Notes: generated from the letters alone by a model not told the origin. A DNA stretch of 64,000 nucleotides from JBGVSA01 sp041807905 (GCF_041807905.1 NZ_JBGVSA010000016.1:1-64000); one strand, 5' to 3'. Positions 1 to 12,027 are shown, counted from the first letter of the stretch. Translations and numbers: made by a program.

Positions 1-118
1 TCCCATTCCCCAATCGCCTTTCACGGCCAATAGGATACGGAATGTGCCAATTCAGCCCCGGAATTCTTCGAAGAACCTTTTTTTCGGTAACTGATTCCGT
101 TGGCCGTGGGAGACGGGA

Positions 119-1702
119 TCACTCCCACTCGATTGTCGCGGGCGGCTTGCCGGAGACGTCGTAGACGACGCGATTGATGCCGCGCACTTCGTTGATGATG
201 CGGTTGGAGACGCGGCCCAGCAGCTCGTACGGCAGATGCGCCCAGTGGGCGGTCATGAAGTCCTGCGTCTGCACGGCGCGTAGTGCAACGACGTATTCGT
301 AGGTACGGCCGTCGCCCATCACGCCAACGCTCTTGACCGGCAGGAACACGGCGAAGGCTTGGCTGGTGAGGTCGTACCAGGTCTTGCCGGAAATCTCATC
401 AACCGTCTTGCGCAGCTCTTCGATGAAGATCGCATCGGCGCGGCGCAGCAGGTCGGCATAATCTTTCTTCACTTCGCCAAGGATACGCACGCCCAGGCCG
501 GGGCCGGGGAACGGGTGGCGATAGACCATCTCGTGGGGCAGACCCAATGCCACGCCGAGTTCGCGGACTTCGTCCTTGAAGAGTTCGCGCAGCGGTTCGA
601 GCAGCTTGAGGTGCAGCGTATCCGGCAGGCCACCGACGTTGTGGTGGCTCTTGATGGTGGTGGCCTTCTTGCTCTTGGCGCCGGCGGATTCGATGACGTC
701 CGGATAGATGGTGCCTTGCGCAAGCCACTTGGCTCGTGAGAGCTTGCCCGATTCAGCCTGGAAGACTTCGACGAACTCACGGCCGATGATCTTGCGCTTG
801 GCCTCGGGGTCGGTCACGCCTTCGAGCTTGCCCATGAACTGCGCGGTGGCGTCGACGTGGATGACCTTTACACCCATGTTACGGGCAAACATGTCCATGA
901 CGAGGTCGGCCTCGTTCAGGCGCAGCAAGCCGTGATCAACGAACACGCAGGTGAGTTGGTCGCCAATGGCGCGGTGAATCAGCGCGGCGGCCACGGATGA
1001 GTCGACACCGCCCGACAAACCGAGAATGACTTCTTCATCGCCCACTTGCTCGCGGATGTGCGCGACAGCTTCGGCGATGTAGTCGCCCATGACCCAGTCA
1101 GCGCCGCAGCCGCAGATGTCGCGCACGAAGCGCTGCAGGAGTTCTGCGCCGCGCAGCGTATGCGTGACTTCCGGATGGAATTGCACGCCATAGAAACGAC
1201 GCGTCTCATCTGCCATGCCGGCGATCGGGCAGCTCGGCGTGGATGCCATCAACGAGAATCCCGGCGGCATTTCGGCGACCTTGTCGCCGTGGCTCATCCA
1301 GACCTTGAGCAGGCCATGACCTTCGGCGTTGCGGAAGTCTTCGATGCCATCGAGCAGCTTGGTGTGGCCGTGAGCACGCATTTCGGCGTAGCCGAATTCA
1401 CGCACGGTACCGGCTTCGACCTTGCCGCCCAGTTGCTGCGCCATCGTCTGCATGCCGTAACAGATGCCCAGCACCGGCACCCCCAGTTCAAACACGGCCT
1501 GCGGTGCGCGATCGGTGGACTCCTCGTAAGCCGACATGTGGCTGCCGGAGAGAATCACGCCTTTGGCGCCGTAGTTGCGCACGAATTCGTCGCTGACGTC
1601 GGCCGGGTGGATTTCGCAGAAGACGTGAGCTTCACGCACACGGCGTGCGATCAGTTGGGTGACTTGTGAGCCGAAATCGAGGATGAGGATTTTGTCGTGC
1701 AT
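119..1702 (-). CDS. guaA: GMP synthase (glutamine-hydrolysing)
   Basis: This 527-residue enzyme makes GMP from XMP, ATP and glutamine in the cytoplasm, the last step of guanine nucleotide synthesis. The N-terminal class I amidotransferase shows the nucleophile Cys81 in GICYGM and the His176/Glu178 pair in QFHPEV. The ATP-pyrophosphatase P-loop SGGVDSS is at residues 230-236, and the C-terminal dimerisation domain ends in IEWE. The start is placed at [11 protein letters not shown] (1702). The reading frame runs 17 codons further upstream, but that stretch enters the guaB terminator and does not resemble the family. guaB lies just upstream on the same strand, separated by an intrinsic terminator, so guaA may rely partly on read-through or its own promoter. 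Confidence 0.97.
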   Translation of the reverse strand: MHDKILILDFGSQVTQLIARRVREAHVFCEIHPADVSDEFVRNYGAKGVILSGSHMSAYEESTDRAPQAVFELGVPVLGICYGMQTMAQQLGGKVEAGTVREFGYAEMRAHGHTKLLDGIEDFRNAEGHGLLKVWMSHGDKVAEMPPGFSLMASTPSCPIAGMADETRRFYGVQFHPEVTHTLRGAELLQRFVRDICGCGADWVMGDYIAEAVAHIREQVGDEEVILGLSGGVDSSVAAALIHRAIGDQLTCVFVDHGLLRLNEADLVMDMFARNMGVKVIHVDATAQFMGKLEGVTDPEAKRKIIGREFVEVFQAESGKLSRAKWLAQGTIYPDVIESAGAKSKKATTIKSHHNVGGLPDTLHLKLLEPLRELFKDEVRELGVALGLPHEMVYRHPFPGPGLGVRILGEVKKDYADLLRRADAIFIEELRKTVDEISGKTWYDLTSQAFAVFLPVKSVGVMGDGRTYEYVVALRAVQTQDFMTAHWAHLPYELLGRVSNRIINEVRGINRVVYDVSGKPPATIEWE

Positions 1703-1744
1703 TGTCGTGACTGGTAGTTGAGCGTAATGGCAAGCCCGGCACTG

Positions 1745-1775
1745 AAAAAACACAGCGGCCCTTGCCGGGCCGCTG
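1745..1775 (-). terminator. Intrinsic terminator after guaB
   Basis: On the minus strand a perfect 9-bp stem (CAGCGGCCC / GGGCCGCTG) with a 5-nt loop is followed by TG and six T residues. It lies between the guaB stop codon (1799) and the guaA start (1702), so it should end or attenuate guaB transcription ahead of guaA. Confidence 0.85.
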
Positions 1776-1798
1776 CGGGAACTGCTTGTCCTACCGCA

Positions 1799-3870
<2,072 letters not shown>

Positions 3871-3893
3871 TCGACCAGTCGGAGAGGCCGCCC

Positions 3894-4226
3894 CTACTCT
3901 TGCTCTGCCCTGGGCAGATCGGGCGCCCCTTTCTTGAGCGCTTTGCCTTCGGCGGCGCGCCGTCGGCGGACTTCTTTGGGATCGGCAACCAGCGGGCGAT
4001 AGATCTCGACACGATCGCCCGCTCGTAGCGCGCTCCCCGGACTCACCAGCTTGCCGAACACGCCGACCTTGTTGGCGCCGTCCAGGTCGATGCCCGGGTA
4101 CTTCTGCAACAGCCCCGAGGCATCAATGGCCTGCTGCACCGTGCAGTCCTGCGGCAGAGAAAGCGATACGAGCTCCTGTCGGTCGGGCAAGGCATAGCAG
4201 ACCTGCACGTCGATGGACTCGGTCAT
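3894..4226 (-). CDS. rnfH: RnfH-family ubiquitin-like protein
   Basis: This 110-residue protein belongs to the RnfH (formerly UPF0125) family, which has a beta-grasp, ubiquitin-like fold and no firmly established function. Family marks include VQVCYALPDRQELV near the N-terminus, GVFGKLV in the middle and the DRVEIYRPL strand. After that the tail is basic and Arg/Lys-rich (PKEVRRRRA). Its ATG overlaps the ratA stop codon (ATGA), so the two are translationally coupled. The ratA-rnfH pair divergent from smpB is a conserved arrangement in beta- and gamma-proteobacteria. Confidence 0.92.
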   Translation of the reverse strand: MTESIDVQVCYALPDRQELVSLSLPQDCTVQQAIDASGLLQKYPGIDLDGANKVGVFGKLVSPGSALRAGDRVEIYRPLVADPKEVRRRRAAEGKALKKGAPDLPRAEQE

Positions 4227-4663
4227 TGCGCGGCTCCATAGACCTGCTCGGCACGTTTGACGAATGCGTCAACGAAGGTGTTGGCGATCATGTTGAAAAC
4301 CGGTCCAACGACTTTTTCGAGCAGTTTGTTCGAGAATTCATACTGCAGGCTGAATTCGATCTTGCAGGCATGATCGCCCAGGGGAATGAAGCGCCACTCA
4401 CCTTCGAGCTGCCGGAAAGGTCCTTCTTTCAGCCGAAGATGCATCAGCGAAGGAAATACCTTGGCATTCTCAGTCGTGAACTGCGATTTGATGCCGTGGT
4501 AATTGATGTGCAGCGTCGCAACGGTCTTGGTGTCGGTACGCTCGGAAACCTGGGTGCTGCTGCACCACGGGAGAAAGCGCGGGTAGTCCTCGCAATTGTC
4601 GACGAGTGCGAACATCTGCGCTGGCGTACGCTCTATCAACACGACCTTTTTGACTTCAGACAT
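4223..4663 (-). CDS. ratA: RatA-family protein (START/COQ10-like)
   Basis: This 146-residue START/polyketide-cyclase fold protein belongs to the RatA/COQ10 family. E. coli RatA was reported to block 70S formation by binding the 50S subunit, while the eukaryotic relative COQ10 binds ubiquinone, so the physiological role remains open. The family pattern is seen as VVLIERTPAQMFALVDNCEDYP, then FLPWC and the C-terminal helix FVDAFVKRAEQVYG. The start at MSEVKKV is preferred to an upstream in-frame ATG six codons earlier. It overlaps rnfH by 4 nt and is divergent from smpB. Confidence 0.9.
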   Translation of the reverse strand: MSEVKKVVLIERTPAQMFALVDNCEDYPRFLPWCSSTQVSERTDTKTVATLHINYHGIKSQFTTENAKVFPSLMHLRLKEGPFRQLEGEWRFIPLGDHACKIEFSLQYEFSNKLLEKVVGPVFNMIANTFVDAFVKRAEQVYGAAQ

Positions 4664-4691
4664 CCTGGCGGACAGCCGCACGAGGCGGCGC

Positions 4692-4710
4692 TGTTAAAAT
4701 GGCGATTTTA
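4692..4710. promoter_or_regulatory. Palindromic -10 region between ratA and smpB
   Basis: The sequence TAAAAT-GGCG-ATTTTA (4695-4710) is a perfect 6-bp inverted repeat. Read rightwards it gives an extended -10 (TG-T-TAAAAT) for smpB. Read leftwards it gives another TAAAAT for ratA. No good -35 box was found on either side, so use as one or two overlapping divergent promoters is inferred. Confidence 0.45.
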
Positions 4711-4799
4711 GCCGATCGGCGGCCGCCATCCCGCCAACTGTGCCGCGGCGTGCGCATCGCCGGCTGGACGACCAAGCAACGGATACGACGACACACTCA

Positions 4800-5252
4800 A
4801 TGAGCATCATCGACAATCGCAAGGCATTCCACGAGTACTTCATCGAAGAGCGCTTCGAGGCCGGACTCGTACTCGAAGGATGGGAGGTCAAGGCCATCCG
4901 CGCGGGCCGCGCCAACATCAAGGAAGCCTACGTGATGGTGCGCAACGGTGAGATATTCATCATCGGCATGCACATCAGCCCGCTGACCTCGGCTTCCACC
5001 CACGTGCATGCCGACCCCACCCGCACGCGCAAGCTGCTGTTGAATGAAGCGGAAATCAACACGCTGATCGGCAAGAGCGAACGCGCCGGCTTTACGCTGG
5101 TCCCGCTCGACCTGCACTACACGCGCGGCCGCATCAAGGCCGAAATCGGTCTTGCCAAGGGCAAGAAGCTCTATGACAAGCGCGACACCGAAAAGAAACG
5201 CGACTGGGAGCGTGAAAAGGGCCGTCTCATGCGCGACAAGGTCGGCAAATAA
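4800..5252 (+). CDS. smpB: SsrA-binding protein SmpB
   Basis: This 150-residue partner of tmRNA delivers it to stalled ribosomes for trans-translation. The OB-fold core is recognisable from [20 protein letters not shown], the [10 protein letters not shown] motif and LLLNEAEI. The C-terminal basic tail ([16 protein letters not shown]), which reads the empty mRNA channel, is complete. The ATG at 4800 gives the normal N-terminus MSIIDNRKA. The longer frame from 4740 overlaps the promoter region. It is followed by an intrinsic terminator and is convergent with the SPFH gene. Confidence 0.97.
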   Translation: MSIIDNRKAFHEYFIEERFEAGLVLEGWEVKAIRAGRANIKEAYVMVRNGEIFIIGMHISPLTSASTHVHADPTRTRKLLLNEAEINTLIGKSERAGFTLVPLDLHYTRGRIKAEIGLAKGKKLYDKRDTEKKRDWEREKGRLMRDKVGK

Positions 5253-5274
5253 TCAACGGCCAGCGCAAAAAAGC

Positions 5275-5299
5275 AAAAGGCGCCTTGCGGCGCCTTTTT
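5275..5299 (+). terminator. Bidirectional intrinsic terminator after smpB
   Basis: A 10-bp stem (AAAAGGCGCC / GGCGCCTTTT) with a TTGC loop is followed by T residues on the plus strand and by a matching A-run on the other side. It can serve smpB and the convergent SPFH gene (stop at 5322). Confidence 0.9.
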
Positions 5300-5321
5300 G
5301 TTGGTGCGAGGACTAAAGCGC

Positions 5322-6173
5322 CTACCCGCGCATGCCGGTCACGCGCTTGATGGCTTCGGTGAGGTCGCCCGGCAGCAATACCAGCTTGCTGTTATCGGAA
5401 GTGCTCATCGTCTCGAGCGCCTGGATGTAGTGCTGACCAAGCAGGTACATGACCGGAGCCGTCGATTCGCCGATGGCATCCTTCACGCGCGAAATTGCTT
5501 CGGCCGATGCCGTCGCCATCATCACCTGTGCGTTGGCGTCGCGCTTGGCGGCTTCCAGACGGGCTTCCGCCTGCAGGATGGCCGACTGCTTGTCGCCTTC
5601 TGCACGCGTGACCAGTGCCTTGCGCTCGCGCTCGGCCGCGGCCTGCATTTCCATTGCGCGTTGCATCGATTCGGACGGCTTGATGTCCTGGATTTCGACC
5701 GTCTTGATGCTTATACCCCAGTCGAGCGCTTCGTCCGAAATGCTCTCGCGCAGGCGTGCCTTGATCTTGTCGCGCGAAGAAAGTGCCTCGTCCAGTTCCA
5801 TCTCGCCCACGATCGAGCGCAGCGTCGTCATGACGAGATTGCGGATGGCTTCGGAAAAATTGGTCACGCCGTAGACCGCCTTGACGGGGTCGGTCACCTT
5901 GATGAAAGCGATGGCATTGGTGAGGATCACCGCATTGTCGCGCGTGATGACCTCTTGCTCCTGGACGTCAAGGATGATGTCCTTGGTGATCACCTTGTAG
6001 GTCACCGCATCCAGGTAGGGAATCAGGACCGACAGGCCCGGATTGAGAGTCCGCAGGTAGCGCCCGAGGCGTTCGACGATCCACTCCTCGCCCTGCGGGA
6101 CGATGCGGATGCCCTTGGCAATCGTGACGACCACGAAAACCAGGAACGCAATGGCGACGATCAAACCTTCCAT
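5322..6173 (-). CDS. SPFH/Band-7 membrane protein (paraslipin / QmcA type)
   Basis: This is a 283-residue stomatin-like protein. One N-terminal membrane segment (about residues 3-20) is followed by the SPFH domain (VPQGEEWIVERLGRY, then LIPYLDAVTYKV). A long Ala/Glu/Arg coiled coil (about 170-235, AAERERKALVTRAEGDKQ) comes next, and the C-terminus has the paraslipin pattern LPGDLTEAIKRVTG. Such proteins form large cage-like oligomers on the inner membrane and scaffold microdomains or proteases. They are usually coupled to an NfeD membrane protein, but here the next upstream gene on this strand is an FNT channel and no NfeD lies in the 130-bp gap. Confidence 0.9.
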   Translation of the reverse strand: MEGLIVAIAFLVFVVVTIAKGIRIVPQGEEWIVERLGRYLRTLNPGLSVLIPYLDAVTYKVITKDIILDVQEQEVITRDNAVILTNAIAFIKVTDPVKAVYGVTNFSEAIRNLVMTTLRSIVGEMELDEALSSRDKIKARLRESISDEALDWGISIKTVEIQDIKPSESMQRAMEMQAAAERERKALVTRAEGDKQSAILQAEARLEAAKRDANAQVMMATASAEAISRVKDAIGESTAPVMYLLGQHYIQALETMSTSDNSKLVLLPGDLTEAIKRVTGMRG

Positions 6174-6303
6174 GTCTGTCTCCAGCGAAGCGGCAGCCCT
6201 GAAGGTGCCGAGATTGTGATGACGGCTCGCACCGCGTGTCGCGGTGCGAGCGCGCTATCGTCTCACATTGCATGGAGCGCCGCCTTGCGCCCACACGGAT
6301 TGA

Positions 6304-7125
6304 TCAGGCGCTGGAAGACGCCTTTTTCTGCTCGGTCGCGGCTCCGATCTGCTCGGCCACCGCAGACTCGGCAGCCATTGGACTCAGGTAGCGATAGACC
6401 AGTCCGACGAATGCGCCGCCGACGATGTTGCCCGTCGTCGAGAAGATCAGATTGTGCAGCGCGTCGCCGATGGCCAACGGCCCGTTTGCCAGCAGCACCA
6501 TCGTAAAGGTGCCCATGTTGGCGATCGAGTGCTCAAAGCCGAGGTAGAGGAAGATGAACACGATCAGCAGGATCGAGAGAATCTTGGCGATCTCTTCCTT
6601 GACGCGCAGCGACACCCAGATAGCCAGGCACACAACCCAATTGGCGAGAATCCCCTTGAAGAATATGGCGGTGGCCGTCTGGTGCACCTTGTGCTCGGCG
6701 CCCGCGAAGATGGCATGATCGGCGGGCAACTCCTGCAGGATGTGTGCGCCGAAGAGCAGCAGGCCAAAGATGATGGCGCCAACCAGATTGCCGAGATAGC
6801 AGACCACCCACACCTGGACGGTCTGCGTCCAACTGGTGCGCTGCTCGGCGGACGACAGCGCCATGTACATGTTATTGCTGGTGAAGAGTTCGGAATTGGT
6901 CAGCACAATGACTGTCAGGCCAACGCCAAAGAAACCCGAGGCGATGACCTTGCCGAAGGACACATCGCGCATGCCGTAGCTGATCGCCCAGAACAACAGG
7001 CAAATGAGGCTAAGGTACATCCCCGCCAGTACGGCGCGCAGACAGTAGCGGGCGGGGTCGGTTTCAAGCAGACTGATCTTATAGGCGCCGCTTTGAGCGG
7101 CTTTTTCGACTGTAGGTCTTTCCAT
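6304..7125 (-). CDS. Formate/nitrite transporter (FNT) family channel
   Basis: This 273-residue inner-membrane protein has about six hydrophobic segments, typical of the pentameric FNT channels that move formate, nitrite or related small monovalent anions. Diagnostic parts are the TNSELFTSNN loop after the second helix, and GILANWVVCLAIW and GFEHSIANM in the second repeat, where the pore His lies. The start MERPTVEKA is preceded by GGAGG at suitable spacing. The 16-codon upstream extension is less likely. The substrate cannot be decided from sequence. There is no formate dehydrogenase or nitrite reductase nearby. Confidence 0.9.
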   Translation of the reverse strand: MERPTVEKAAQSGAYKISLLETDPARYCLRAVLAGMYLSLICLLFWAISYGMRDVSFGKVIASGFFGVGLTVIVLTNSELFTSNNMYMALSSAEQRTSWTQTVQVWVVCYLGNLVGAIIFGLLLFGAHILQELPADHAIFAGAEHKVHQTATAIFFKGILANWVVCLAIWVSLRVKEEIAKILSILLIVFIFLYLGFEHSIANMGTFTMVLLANGPLAIGDALHNLIFSTTGNIVGGAFVGLVYRYLSPMAAESAVAEQIGAATEQKKASSSA

Positions 7126-7201
7126 GGCAGGGGGCCTCCGGGTTAACCGCAGGAGTGTAGGATAGTGCCTCACTCGCCCGGCTGCGCCATGTCAATGCAA
7201 A

Positions 7202-7996
7202 TTAGCTGCAGCTATGCAGTCCGCGTTGTCGAACCTGCTCGAAAAGACAGACCGCGGCGGCCGCGGCAACATTGAGCGACTCCATGCCTCCTGGCATCGG
7301 AATGAGTGCCAGCGCGTCAGCCCGCTCCAGCAGGGGTTTTGGCACACCCTGCCCTTCGGAGCCGAAGATCCACGCCGTTGGTTTTGACAGATCGAGCGCA
7401 TAGATCGACTGCGCTCGATCGGCCAACGCCGTGGCAACTATCTGACCCGAAAATTCACAAAGCCGATCAGAAATTTCCACTCGATCTGCGATGTCGAGAT
7501 AAAAATGCGCGCCCATTCCGGCGCGCAACACTTTGGGCGACCAGACCTGAGCACAATCGGGCGACAGCCACGCACGCACAATGCCGGCGGCAGCGGCGGT
7601 GCGCAACAGGGTGCCCAGATTGCCGGCGTCCTGCACACCGGCCAGGACCAGGATGTCTCCCTCTTCGGCGTCTCCGCGCGGAGGCGGGATCTCGACCTCT
7701 GCAACGATGCCATTGGCAGCATCGACCGGGCTGAGGATGTGAAGCAGACTGTCGCTCAGCTCCAGCCGCTCGCATGTTGGATCGGCCAAGGACAGCAGAT
7801 TGAAGACCTCCGGATTGTCGAGACTCCTGGCCGTGACCGCGATACGCCTCAAATGCGCGCCCCGCTCTATCGCAACGCCAACGAGATGTGCGCCGTCCAA
7901 CAGCGTGGTACCGGATTCGCGGCGCGCGCGTGCGTCTTCCGATAGTGCCCGAAGGTGTTTGAATGTGGCGTTGTCTCGCGAAGCGATCTGCTTCAT
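7202..7996 (-). CDS. TrmH/SpoU-family RNA 2'-O-methyltransferase
   Basis: This 264-residue SPOUT methyltransferase carries the three family motifs. Motif 1 is QDAGNLGTLLRTAAA, motif 2 is WIFGSEGQGVP, and motif 3 is IPMPGGMESLNVAAAAAV, which form the trefoil-knot SAM site. An N-terminal substrate-binding region (about 1-100) precedes the catalytic domain, as in RlmB-like enzymes. The target RNA is unknown. The start MKQIASRDN lies 4 nt after the rnhB stop, so the gene is probably the last of the lpx-rnhB transcript. The longer frame overlaps rnhB and is rejected. Confidence 0.92.
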   Translation of the reverse strand: MKQIASRDNATFKHLRALSEDARARRESGTTLLDGAHLVGVAIERGAHLRRIAVTARSLDNPEVFNLLSLADPTCERLELSDSLLHILSPVDAANGIVAEVEIPPPRGDAEEGDILVLAGVQDAGNLGTLLRTAAAAGIVRAWLSPDCAQVWSPKVLRAGMGAHFYLDIADRVEISDRLCEFSGQIVATALADRAQSIYALDLSKPTAWIFGSEGQGVPKPLLERADALALIPMPGGMESLNVAAAAAVCLFEQVRQRGLHSCS

Positions 7997-8000
7997 GGCG

Positions 8001-8591
8001 CTACCCGAACAGGCGGCCTTGCGCCACGGCTTCACGCACCGGACCAAAGCTGGTGCGATGGGCGGGCGTCGGTCCGAGTTCGATCAGGGCCCGCAGGTGT
8101 TCTGGCGTCGGATAACCCTTGTGCTGGCGGAAACCATAGCCCGGGTATTGGTCGTCGAGCCGGTGCAGGAGCGCGTCTCGATGCGTCTTGGCAAGGATCG
8201 ACGCTGCCGAAATCGAGGCTTCGGTTGCGTCACCCTGCACGATCGCGCGGGCAGGCACCGTCAGGCCGCCCGGCACGCGATTGCCATCGATGAGGACTTC
8301 ATGCGGCGCGGTCGCCAGGCCGGCCACCGCACGCGTCATGGCCAACATCGTCGCGTGCAGGATGTTGAGCGTATCGATTTCTTCCACGCTCGCCTCGGCA
8401 ATGGCCCAGGCAACCGCATGCTGCCGGATGAGCGCGGCCAGCGTATCGCGCTTTTTTTCGGTAAGCGTCTTGGAGTCAGCCAGCCCCGCAATCGGCCGGC
8501 CCGGATGGAGGATGACCGCGGCAGCCACGACCGGGCCGCACAGCGGCCCGCGCCCGGCTTCATCGACGCCACAGATCAACCGAATATCCAT
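8001..8591 (-). CDS. rnhB: Ribonuclease HII
   Basis: This 196-residue enzyme cleaves the RNA strand of RNA-DNA hybrids and single ribonucleotides in DNA. The catalytic carboxylates lie in [12 protein letters not shown] (D, E) and later in [10 protein letters not shown] and the [11 protein letters not shown] segment. The ATG at 8591 is preferred because GGGAC lies about 10 nt upstream. A GTG at 8600 would overlap the lpxB stop and has no room for a ribosome binding site. It sits directly behind lpxB, as in many proteobacteria, and ahead of the TrmH-type gene. Confidence 0.95.
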   Translation of the reverse strand: MDIRLICGVDEAGRGPLCGPVVAAAVILHPGRPIAGLADSKTLTEKKRDTLAALIRQHAVAWAIAEASVEEIDTLNILHATMLAMTRAVAGLATAPHEVLIDGNRVPGGLTVPARAIVQGDATEASISAASILAKTHRDALLHRLDDQYPGYGFRQHKGYPTPEHLRALIELGPTPAHRTSFGPVREAVAQGRLFG

Positions 8592-8592
8592 G

Positions 8593-9732
8593 TCAGGCAC
8601 GTCCCAAGAGTTGCAGCACCGCCTGCGCTGCCTTATCGGCGTGATTCTGGCGCAGCGTCAGGTGAATGTCAGTGAAGCGCTCGACAAGCGTGTCGCACGC
8701 TTGCGCGTCGTCCAGCCAATGCTCGACCGCCGATGCCAGCGCTTCGGGCGTCGCTGCGTTCTGTATGAACTCAGGCACGAGCGCCGCGCCGCCCAGCACG
8801 TTGGGCAAGCCGATATATGGTGCGCGCACCAGCCGCTTCGCAATCCAGTAAGTCAGCCGCGCCATCTTGTAGGCGATGACCATGGGGCGCTTGAGCAGCG
8901 CCGTTTCGAGCGTAGCAGTACCGCTGGCGACGAGTACCACGTCGGCAGCCACCATGGCCTGTTCGGCATGGCCGAACATCAGTGTCACCGGCAGATCGCG
9001 CGCTTCGTTGCGAAAGATAGCCTCTTCGAACAAGGTGCGCGTGGAACGCGTCACCAACGGCACGAGAAAACGCACACCGGGCCGATGTTCTGCAATGATG
9101 CGAGCCGTCTGCACGAATGTGTCGGCAAGTTTGCTCACTTCGCCATTCCGGCTACCCGGCAGAAGCGCCACGACCGGCACGTCGACGGGCAATTGCAGAT
9201 GTTCGCGCATGGCAGCGCGGTCCGGCACCAGTGGGAAGACATCCGCCAGCGGGTGTCCGACGTAGGCAGCGGGCACACCGTTGCGCGCGTAGATTTCTGG
9301 TTCGAACGGAAAGAGGCAAAGCACCAGATCGGCCGAGCGCTTGATGCGCTTGACCCGCCCCGCCCGCCAGGCCCAGATCGAAGGACTGACGTAATGGATC
9401 GTCTTGATGCCCGAGTCGCGCAGCTTCTCTTCGAGCCACAAATTGAAATCGGGCGCATCGACGCCGATGAACAAATCCGGCGGATCGTCCTTGAGCCTGC
9501 GAAGCAGCCCGTTACGGATACCGGAGAGTTCCCGAAAACGCCGCAGCACGTCCACGTAGCCATTGACGGCCAAGGCTTCGGACGGCCACCACGAAGAAAA
9601 ACCCTGCGACTCCATCTTGGGCCCGCCGATACCGAAGAACTCAGCATCCGGAAGATGGGTACGCAGGGCATGAATGAGGTGGGACGCCAGCAAATCGCCA
9701 GACGCTTCTCCCGCCACCATTGCAATACGCAT
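8593..9732 (-). CDS. lpxB: Lipid-A-disaccharide synthase
   Basis: This 379-residue GT-B glycosyltransferase joins UDP-2,3-diacylglucosamine and lipid X to form the lipid A disaccharide at the inner membrane. Typical stretches are the N-terminal [16 protein letters not shown], the [14 protein letters not shown] region and the sugar-nucleotide-binding [13 protein letters not shown]. The C-terminal ATLETAL motif precedes the membrane-associated PMVIAYKM segment. It is part of the lpxD-fabZ-lpxA-lpxB order, with rnhB immediately downstream. Confidence 0.97.
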   Translation of the reverse strand: MRIAMVAGEASGDLLASHLIHALRTHLPDAEFFGIGGPKMESQGFSSWWPSEALAVNGYVDVLRRFRELSGIRNGLLRRLKDDPPDLFIGVDAPDFNLWLEEKLRDSGIKTIHYVSPSIWAWRAGRVKRIKRSADLVLCLFPFEPEIYARNGVPAAYVGHPLADVFPLVPDRAAMREHLQLPVDVPVVALLPGSRNGEVSKLADTFVQTARIIAEHRPGVRFLVPLVTRSTRTLFEEAIFRNEARDLPVTLMFGHAEQAMVAADVVLVASGTATLETALLKRPMVIAYKMARLTYWIAKRLVRAPYIGLPNVLGGAALVPEFIQNAATPEALASAVEHWLDDAQACDTLVERFTDIHLTLRQNHADKAAQAVLQLLGRA

Positions 9733-9767
9733 GGCTTGCCTGCCCCGTTTGGCGCGCAGACGCGCGA

Positions 9768-10538
9768 TCAGCGTACGATGCCGCGGCCGCTGTCGGCGAT
9801 GAAGTCCGCCAGCGGAGCAATTTCGGGCGTATCGATCGCCATGGCGGCGATCTGCTCACGTGCCTCTGCCAGCGACAGGCCACTGCGGTACAGCGCGCGG
9901 TAGGCACGCTTGATCTGGGCAATGCTCTCCGGCGAGAAGCCGCGGCGCTTGAGGCCTTCGCTATTGATGCCGTGAGGGACCGGCGGCGTGCCAGACACCG
10001 TGATATACGGCGGCACGTCCTGCGTCATGATCGAACCGGTGCCACAAAACGCGTGCGCACCAATGCGGCCGAACTGGTGCATGCCCGCGAAACCGCCCAG
10101 GATCGCCCAGTCGCCCACGCTGGCGTGCCCCGCCAGCGAAGCGTTGTTGGCAAAAATGGTGTTGTTGCCGACGATGCAGTCGTGCGCAATGTGCACGTAG
10201 GCCATGAACCAATTGTCGTCGCCGATGATGGTCACGCCCTTGTCCTGCACGGTGCCGATGTGGACCGTGCAGCACTCATGAAAGGTATTGCGGTCGCCGA
10301 TTTCCAGGCGCGTCGGCTCTCCGGCGTATTTCTTGTCCTGAGGGACCTCGCCGATCGAGCTGAACTGGAAGAAGCGGTTGTCGCGCCCGATGCGCGTGTG
10401 CCCCTTGATCACCACGTGCGGACCGACAACGGTACCGTCGCCGATCTCGACGTGTTCTTCGATGATGCTGTACGGCCCGATCTGCACACCCGCGCCAATG
10501 CGCGCCTTGGGGCTAACGATGGCAGTCTCGTGAATCAT
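9768..10538 (-). CDS. lpxA: Acyl-ACP--UDP-N-acetylglucosamine O-acyltransferase
   Basis: This 256-residue enzyme catalyses the first step of lipid A synthesis, transfer of a hydroxyacyl chain to UDP-GlcNAc. Hexapeptide repeats of the left-handed beta helix run through the N-terminal two thirds. The catalytic His is His119 in VHIAHDC (equivalent to His125 in E. coli), and the C-terminal helical domain starts near [11 protein letters not shown]. It overlaps the fabZ stop by 4 nt and precedes lpxB by 35 nt. It acts on the cytoplasmic side. Confidence 0.97.
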   Translation of the reverse strand: MIHETAIVSPKARIGAGVQIGPYSIIEEHVEIGDGTVVGPHVVIKGHTRIGRDNRFFQFSSIGEVPQDKKYAGEPTRLEIGDRNTFHECCTVHIGTVQDKGVTIIGDDNWFMAYVHIAHDCIVGNNTIFANNASLAGHASVGDWAILGGFAGMHQFGRIGAHAFCGTGSIMTQDVPPYITVSGTPPVPHGINSEGLKRRGFSPESIAQIKRAYRALYRSGLSLAEAREQIAAMAIDTPEIAPLADFIADSGRGIVR

Positions 10539-10984
10539 TCATCGTTTCTCTTGATTGCGCACATCATTTCGGCTTCGACCGCGAGTTCGTCACCCACGCG
10601 AGCCACGCCTTCGTACTTCCAGATGCTGCGGATCTGGCGCACAAGCTTCATGTCGAAGGTGAGCGTGTCGCCCGGCAGCACGGGGCGCTTGAAACGCACC
10701 TTGTCGATGCCGGCAAAGTACAGCACGGAGTTTTCGTCAGGAATCTGGCCGGCCGTCTTGAACGACAGGATCGCGGCAGCCTGCGCCATGGCTTCGATGA
10801 TCAGCACGCCGGGCATGACCGGCGCGTGCGGGAAGTGACCGACGAAGAACGGCTCGTTGATGGTGACATTCTTGATGGCAACGATGCGCTCACCGACCGT
10901 CATTTCAAGCACGCGATCAACCAGCAGGAACGGGTAGCGGTGCGGCAGATATTGCATCACCTGCTGGATATCCATGGAACTCAC
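10535..10984 (-). CDS. fabZ: 3-hydroxyacyl-ACP dehydratase FabZ
   Basis: This 149-residue hotdog-fold dehydratase of fatty acid elongation has catalytic His50 in [12 protein letters not shown] and Glu64 in LIIEAMAQ. The start is taken as GTG at 10984. A GGAGAG box lies 6 nt before it, and it overlaps the lpxD stop as GTGA. The ATG three codons later (10975) is 15 nt from that box and less likely. It lies within the lipid A cluster, where FabZ competes with LpxA/LpxC for hydroxyacyl-ACP. Confidence 0.96.
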   Translation of the reverse strand: MSSMDIQQVMQYLPHRYPFLLVDRVLEMTVGERIVAIKNVTINEPFFVGHFPHAPVMPGVLIIEAMAQAAAILSFKTAGQIPDENSVLYFAGIDKVRFKRPVLPGDTLTFDMKLVRQIRSIWKYEGVARVGDELAVEAEMMCAIKRNDE

Positions 10985-12027
10985 TCTTTACTCTCCAATT
11001 CAGAATTCAATTCGTTGATTTTCTTTTCGAGCGTACGCACGCGTTCGGCAAGCGCATCAAGATTCTTGAGGTGGACGGCATTGCGCATCCAGTCATGGTG
11101 ACTCTGTGCCGGGATCGCCGACGTATACACACCACGCTCGCTCACGGACTTGCTGATGAACGAGCGCGCGGACACTACCACGTCGTCGGCGACGCTGACG
11201 TGCCCCATGATCCCCGCCTGCCCACCGACCATCACCCGGCGACCAACGGACGAACTGCCCGCCATGCCGGCAAAGGCAGCCATGGCAGAGTTCTCACCTA
11301 CGCGACAGTTGTGGGCGATCTGGATGAGATTGTCCAGCTTCACACCCCGTTCAATGACTGTATCGTCCAGCGCACCGCGATCGATGGTGGTATTCGCTCC
11401 GACTTCGACGTCGTCGCCCAGGATGGCCCGACCGATCTGGGGAATCTTCTCCCAACTGCCGTCCTTGCGGCGCGCGAAGCCAAAACCATCGCTACCGATC
11501 ACCGCACCGGCATGCAGGACGCAATTGCGGCCGACGATGCTGTCGCGATAGATCGTCACGCGTGGATGAAGATGCGTGCCGGCACCGATGGTGACATCGC
11601 CCTCGATGACACAACCGGCTTCGATGATGACGTCATCGCCAATCACGCAACCATCGCCGAGGAATACCAGCGGGCCGATACTTGCAGAAGGCGGCACTTC
11701 GCACAGCACCACCGCTGTCGGGTGAATACCCACCGCAGGACGCTCGACAGGGTTCAGAAACTGCACCAGGCGCGCGAAATACAGGTATGGATCGGCGGCG
11801 ACGATACGCGCGCCATCGAATGCATCGGCCAGGGCCGGAGGAACGATGACGGCCGCCGCCTTGGTCGTCTCGAGAGACTTGCGATACTTGGCGTGCGCGA
11901 CAAAACCGATCTCGCCTTCGCCCGCGCGATCCAGTGGCGCAACCTGGCGGATCTGTGTCGCGCCATCACCGCGGCATTCGCCGCCGAGCGCTTCAACGAT
12001 GTCGTAGAGGGAATGCGAGCCAGCCAT
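10981..12027 (-). CDS. lpxD: UDP-3-O-acylglucosamine N-acyltransferase
   Basis: This 348-residue enzyme adds the second hydroxyacyl chain in lipid A synthesis. The N-terminal uridine-binding domain is followed by hexapeptide repeats with catalytic His239 in QIAHNC, the same number as in E. coli. The C-terminal helix is Lys/Glu-rich ([12 protein letters not shown]). The ATG at 12027 ([11 protein letters not shown]) fits the family N-terminus. A GTG at 12036 overlapping the skp stop is possible, and neither start has a strong ribosome binding site. The stop overlaps the fabZ start. Confidence 0.96.
   Translation of the reverse strand: MAGSHSLYDIVEALGGECRGDGATQIRQVAPLDRAGEGEIGFVAHAKYRKSLETTKAAAVIVPPALADAFDGARIVAADPYLYFARLVQFLNPVERPAVGIHPTAVVLCEVPPSASIGPLVFLGDGCVIGDDVIIEAGCVIEGDVTIGAGTHLHPRVTIYRDSIVGRNCVLHAGAVIGSDGFGFARRKDGSWEKIPQIGRAILGDDVEVGANTTIDRGALDDTVIERGVKLDNLIQIAHNCRVGENSAMAAFAGMAGSSSVGRRVMVGGQAGIMGHVSVADDVVVSARSFISKSVSERGVYTSAIPAQSHHDWMRNAVHLKNLDALAERVRTLEKKINELNSELESKE

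Noticed and set aside
60..95. Terminator beyond guaA (TTCTTCGAAGAA followed by seven T residues)
   Set aside because: The arms leave almost no loop, and the T-run is on the strand opposite guaA. Function cannot be assigned without the sequence to the left.
7126..7201. Sigma-70 promoter of the FNT gene (TTGACA on the minus strand)
   Set aside because: The perfect -35 is followed at 17 nt by TGAGGC, not a -10 box, and the better TATCCT is 25 nt away.
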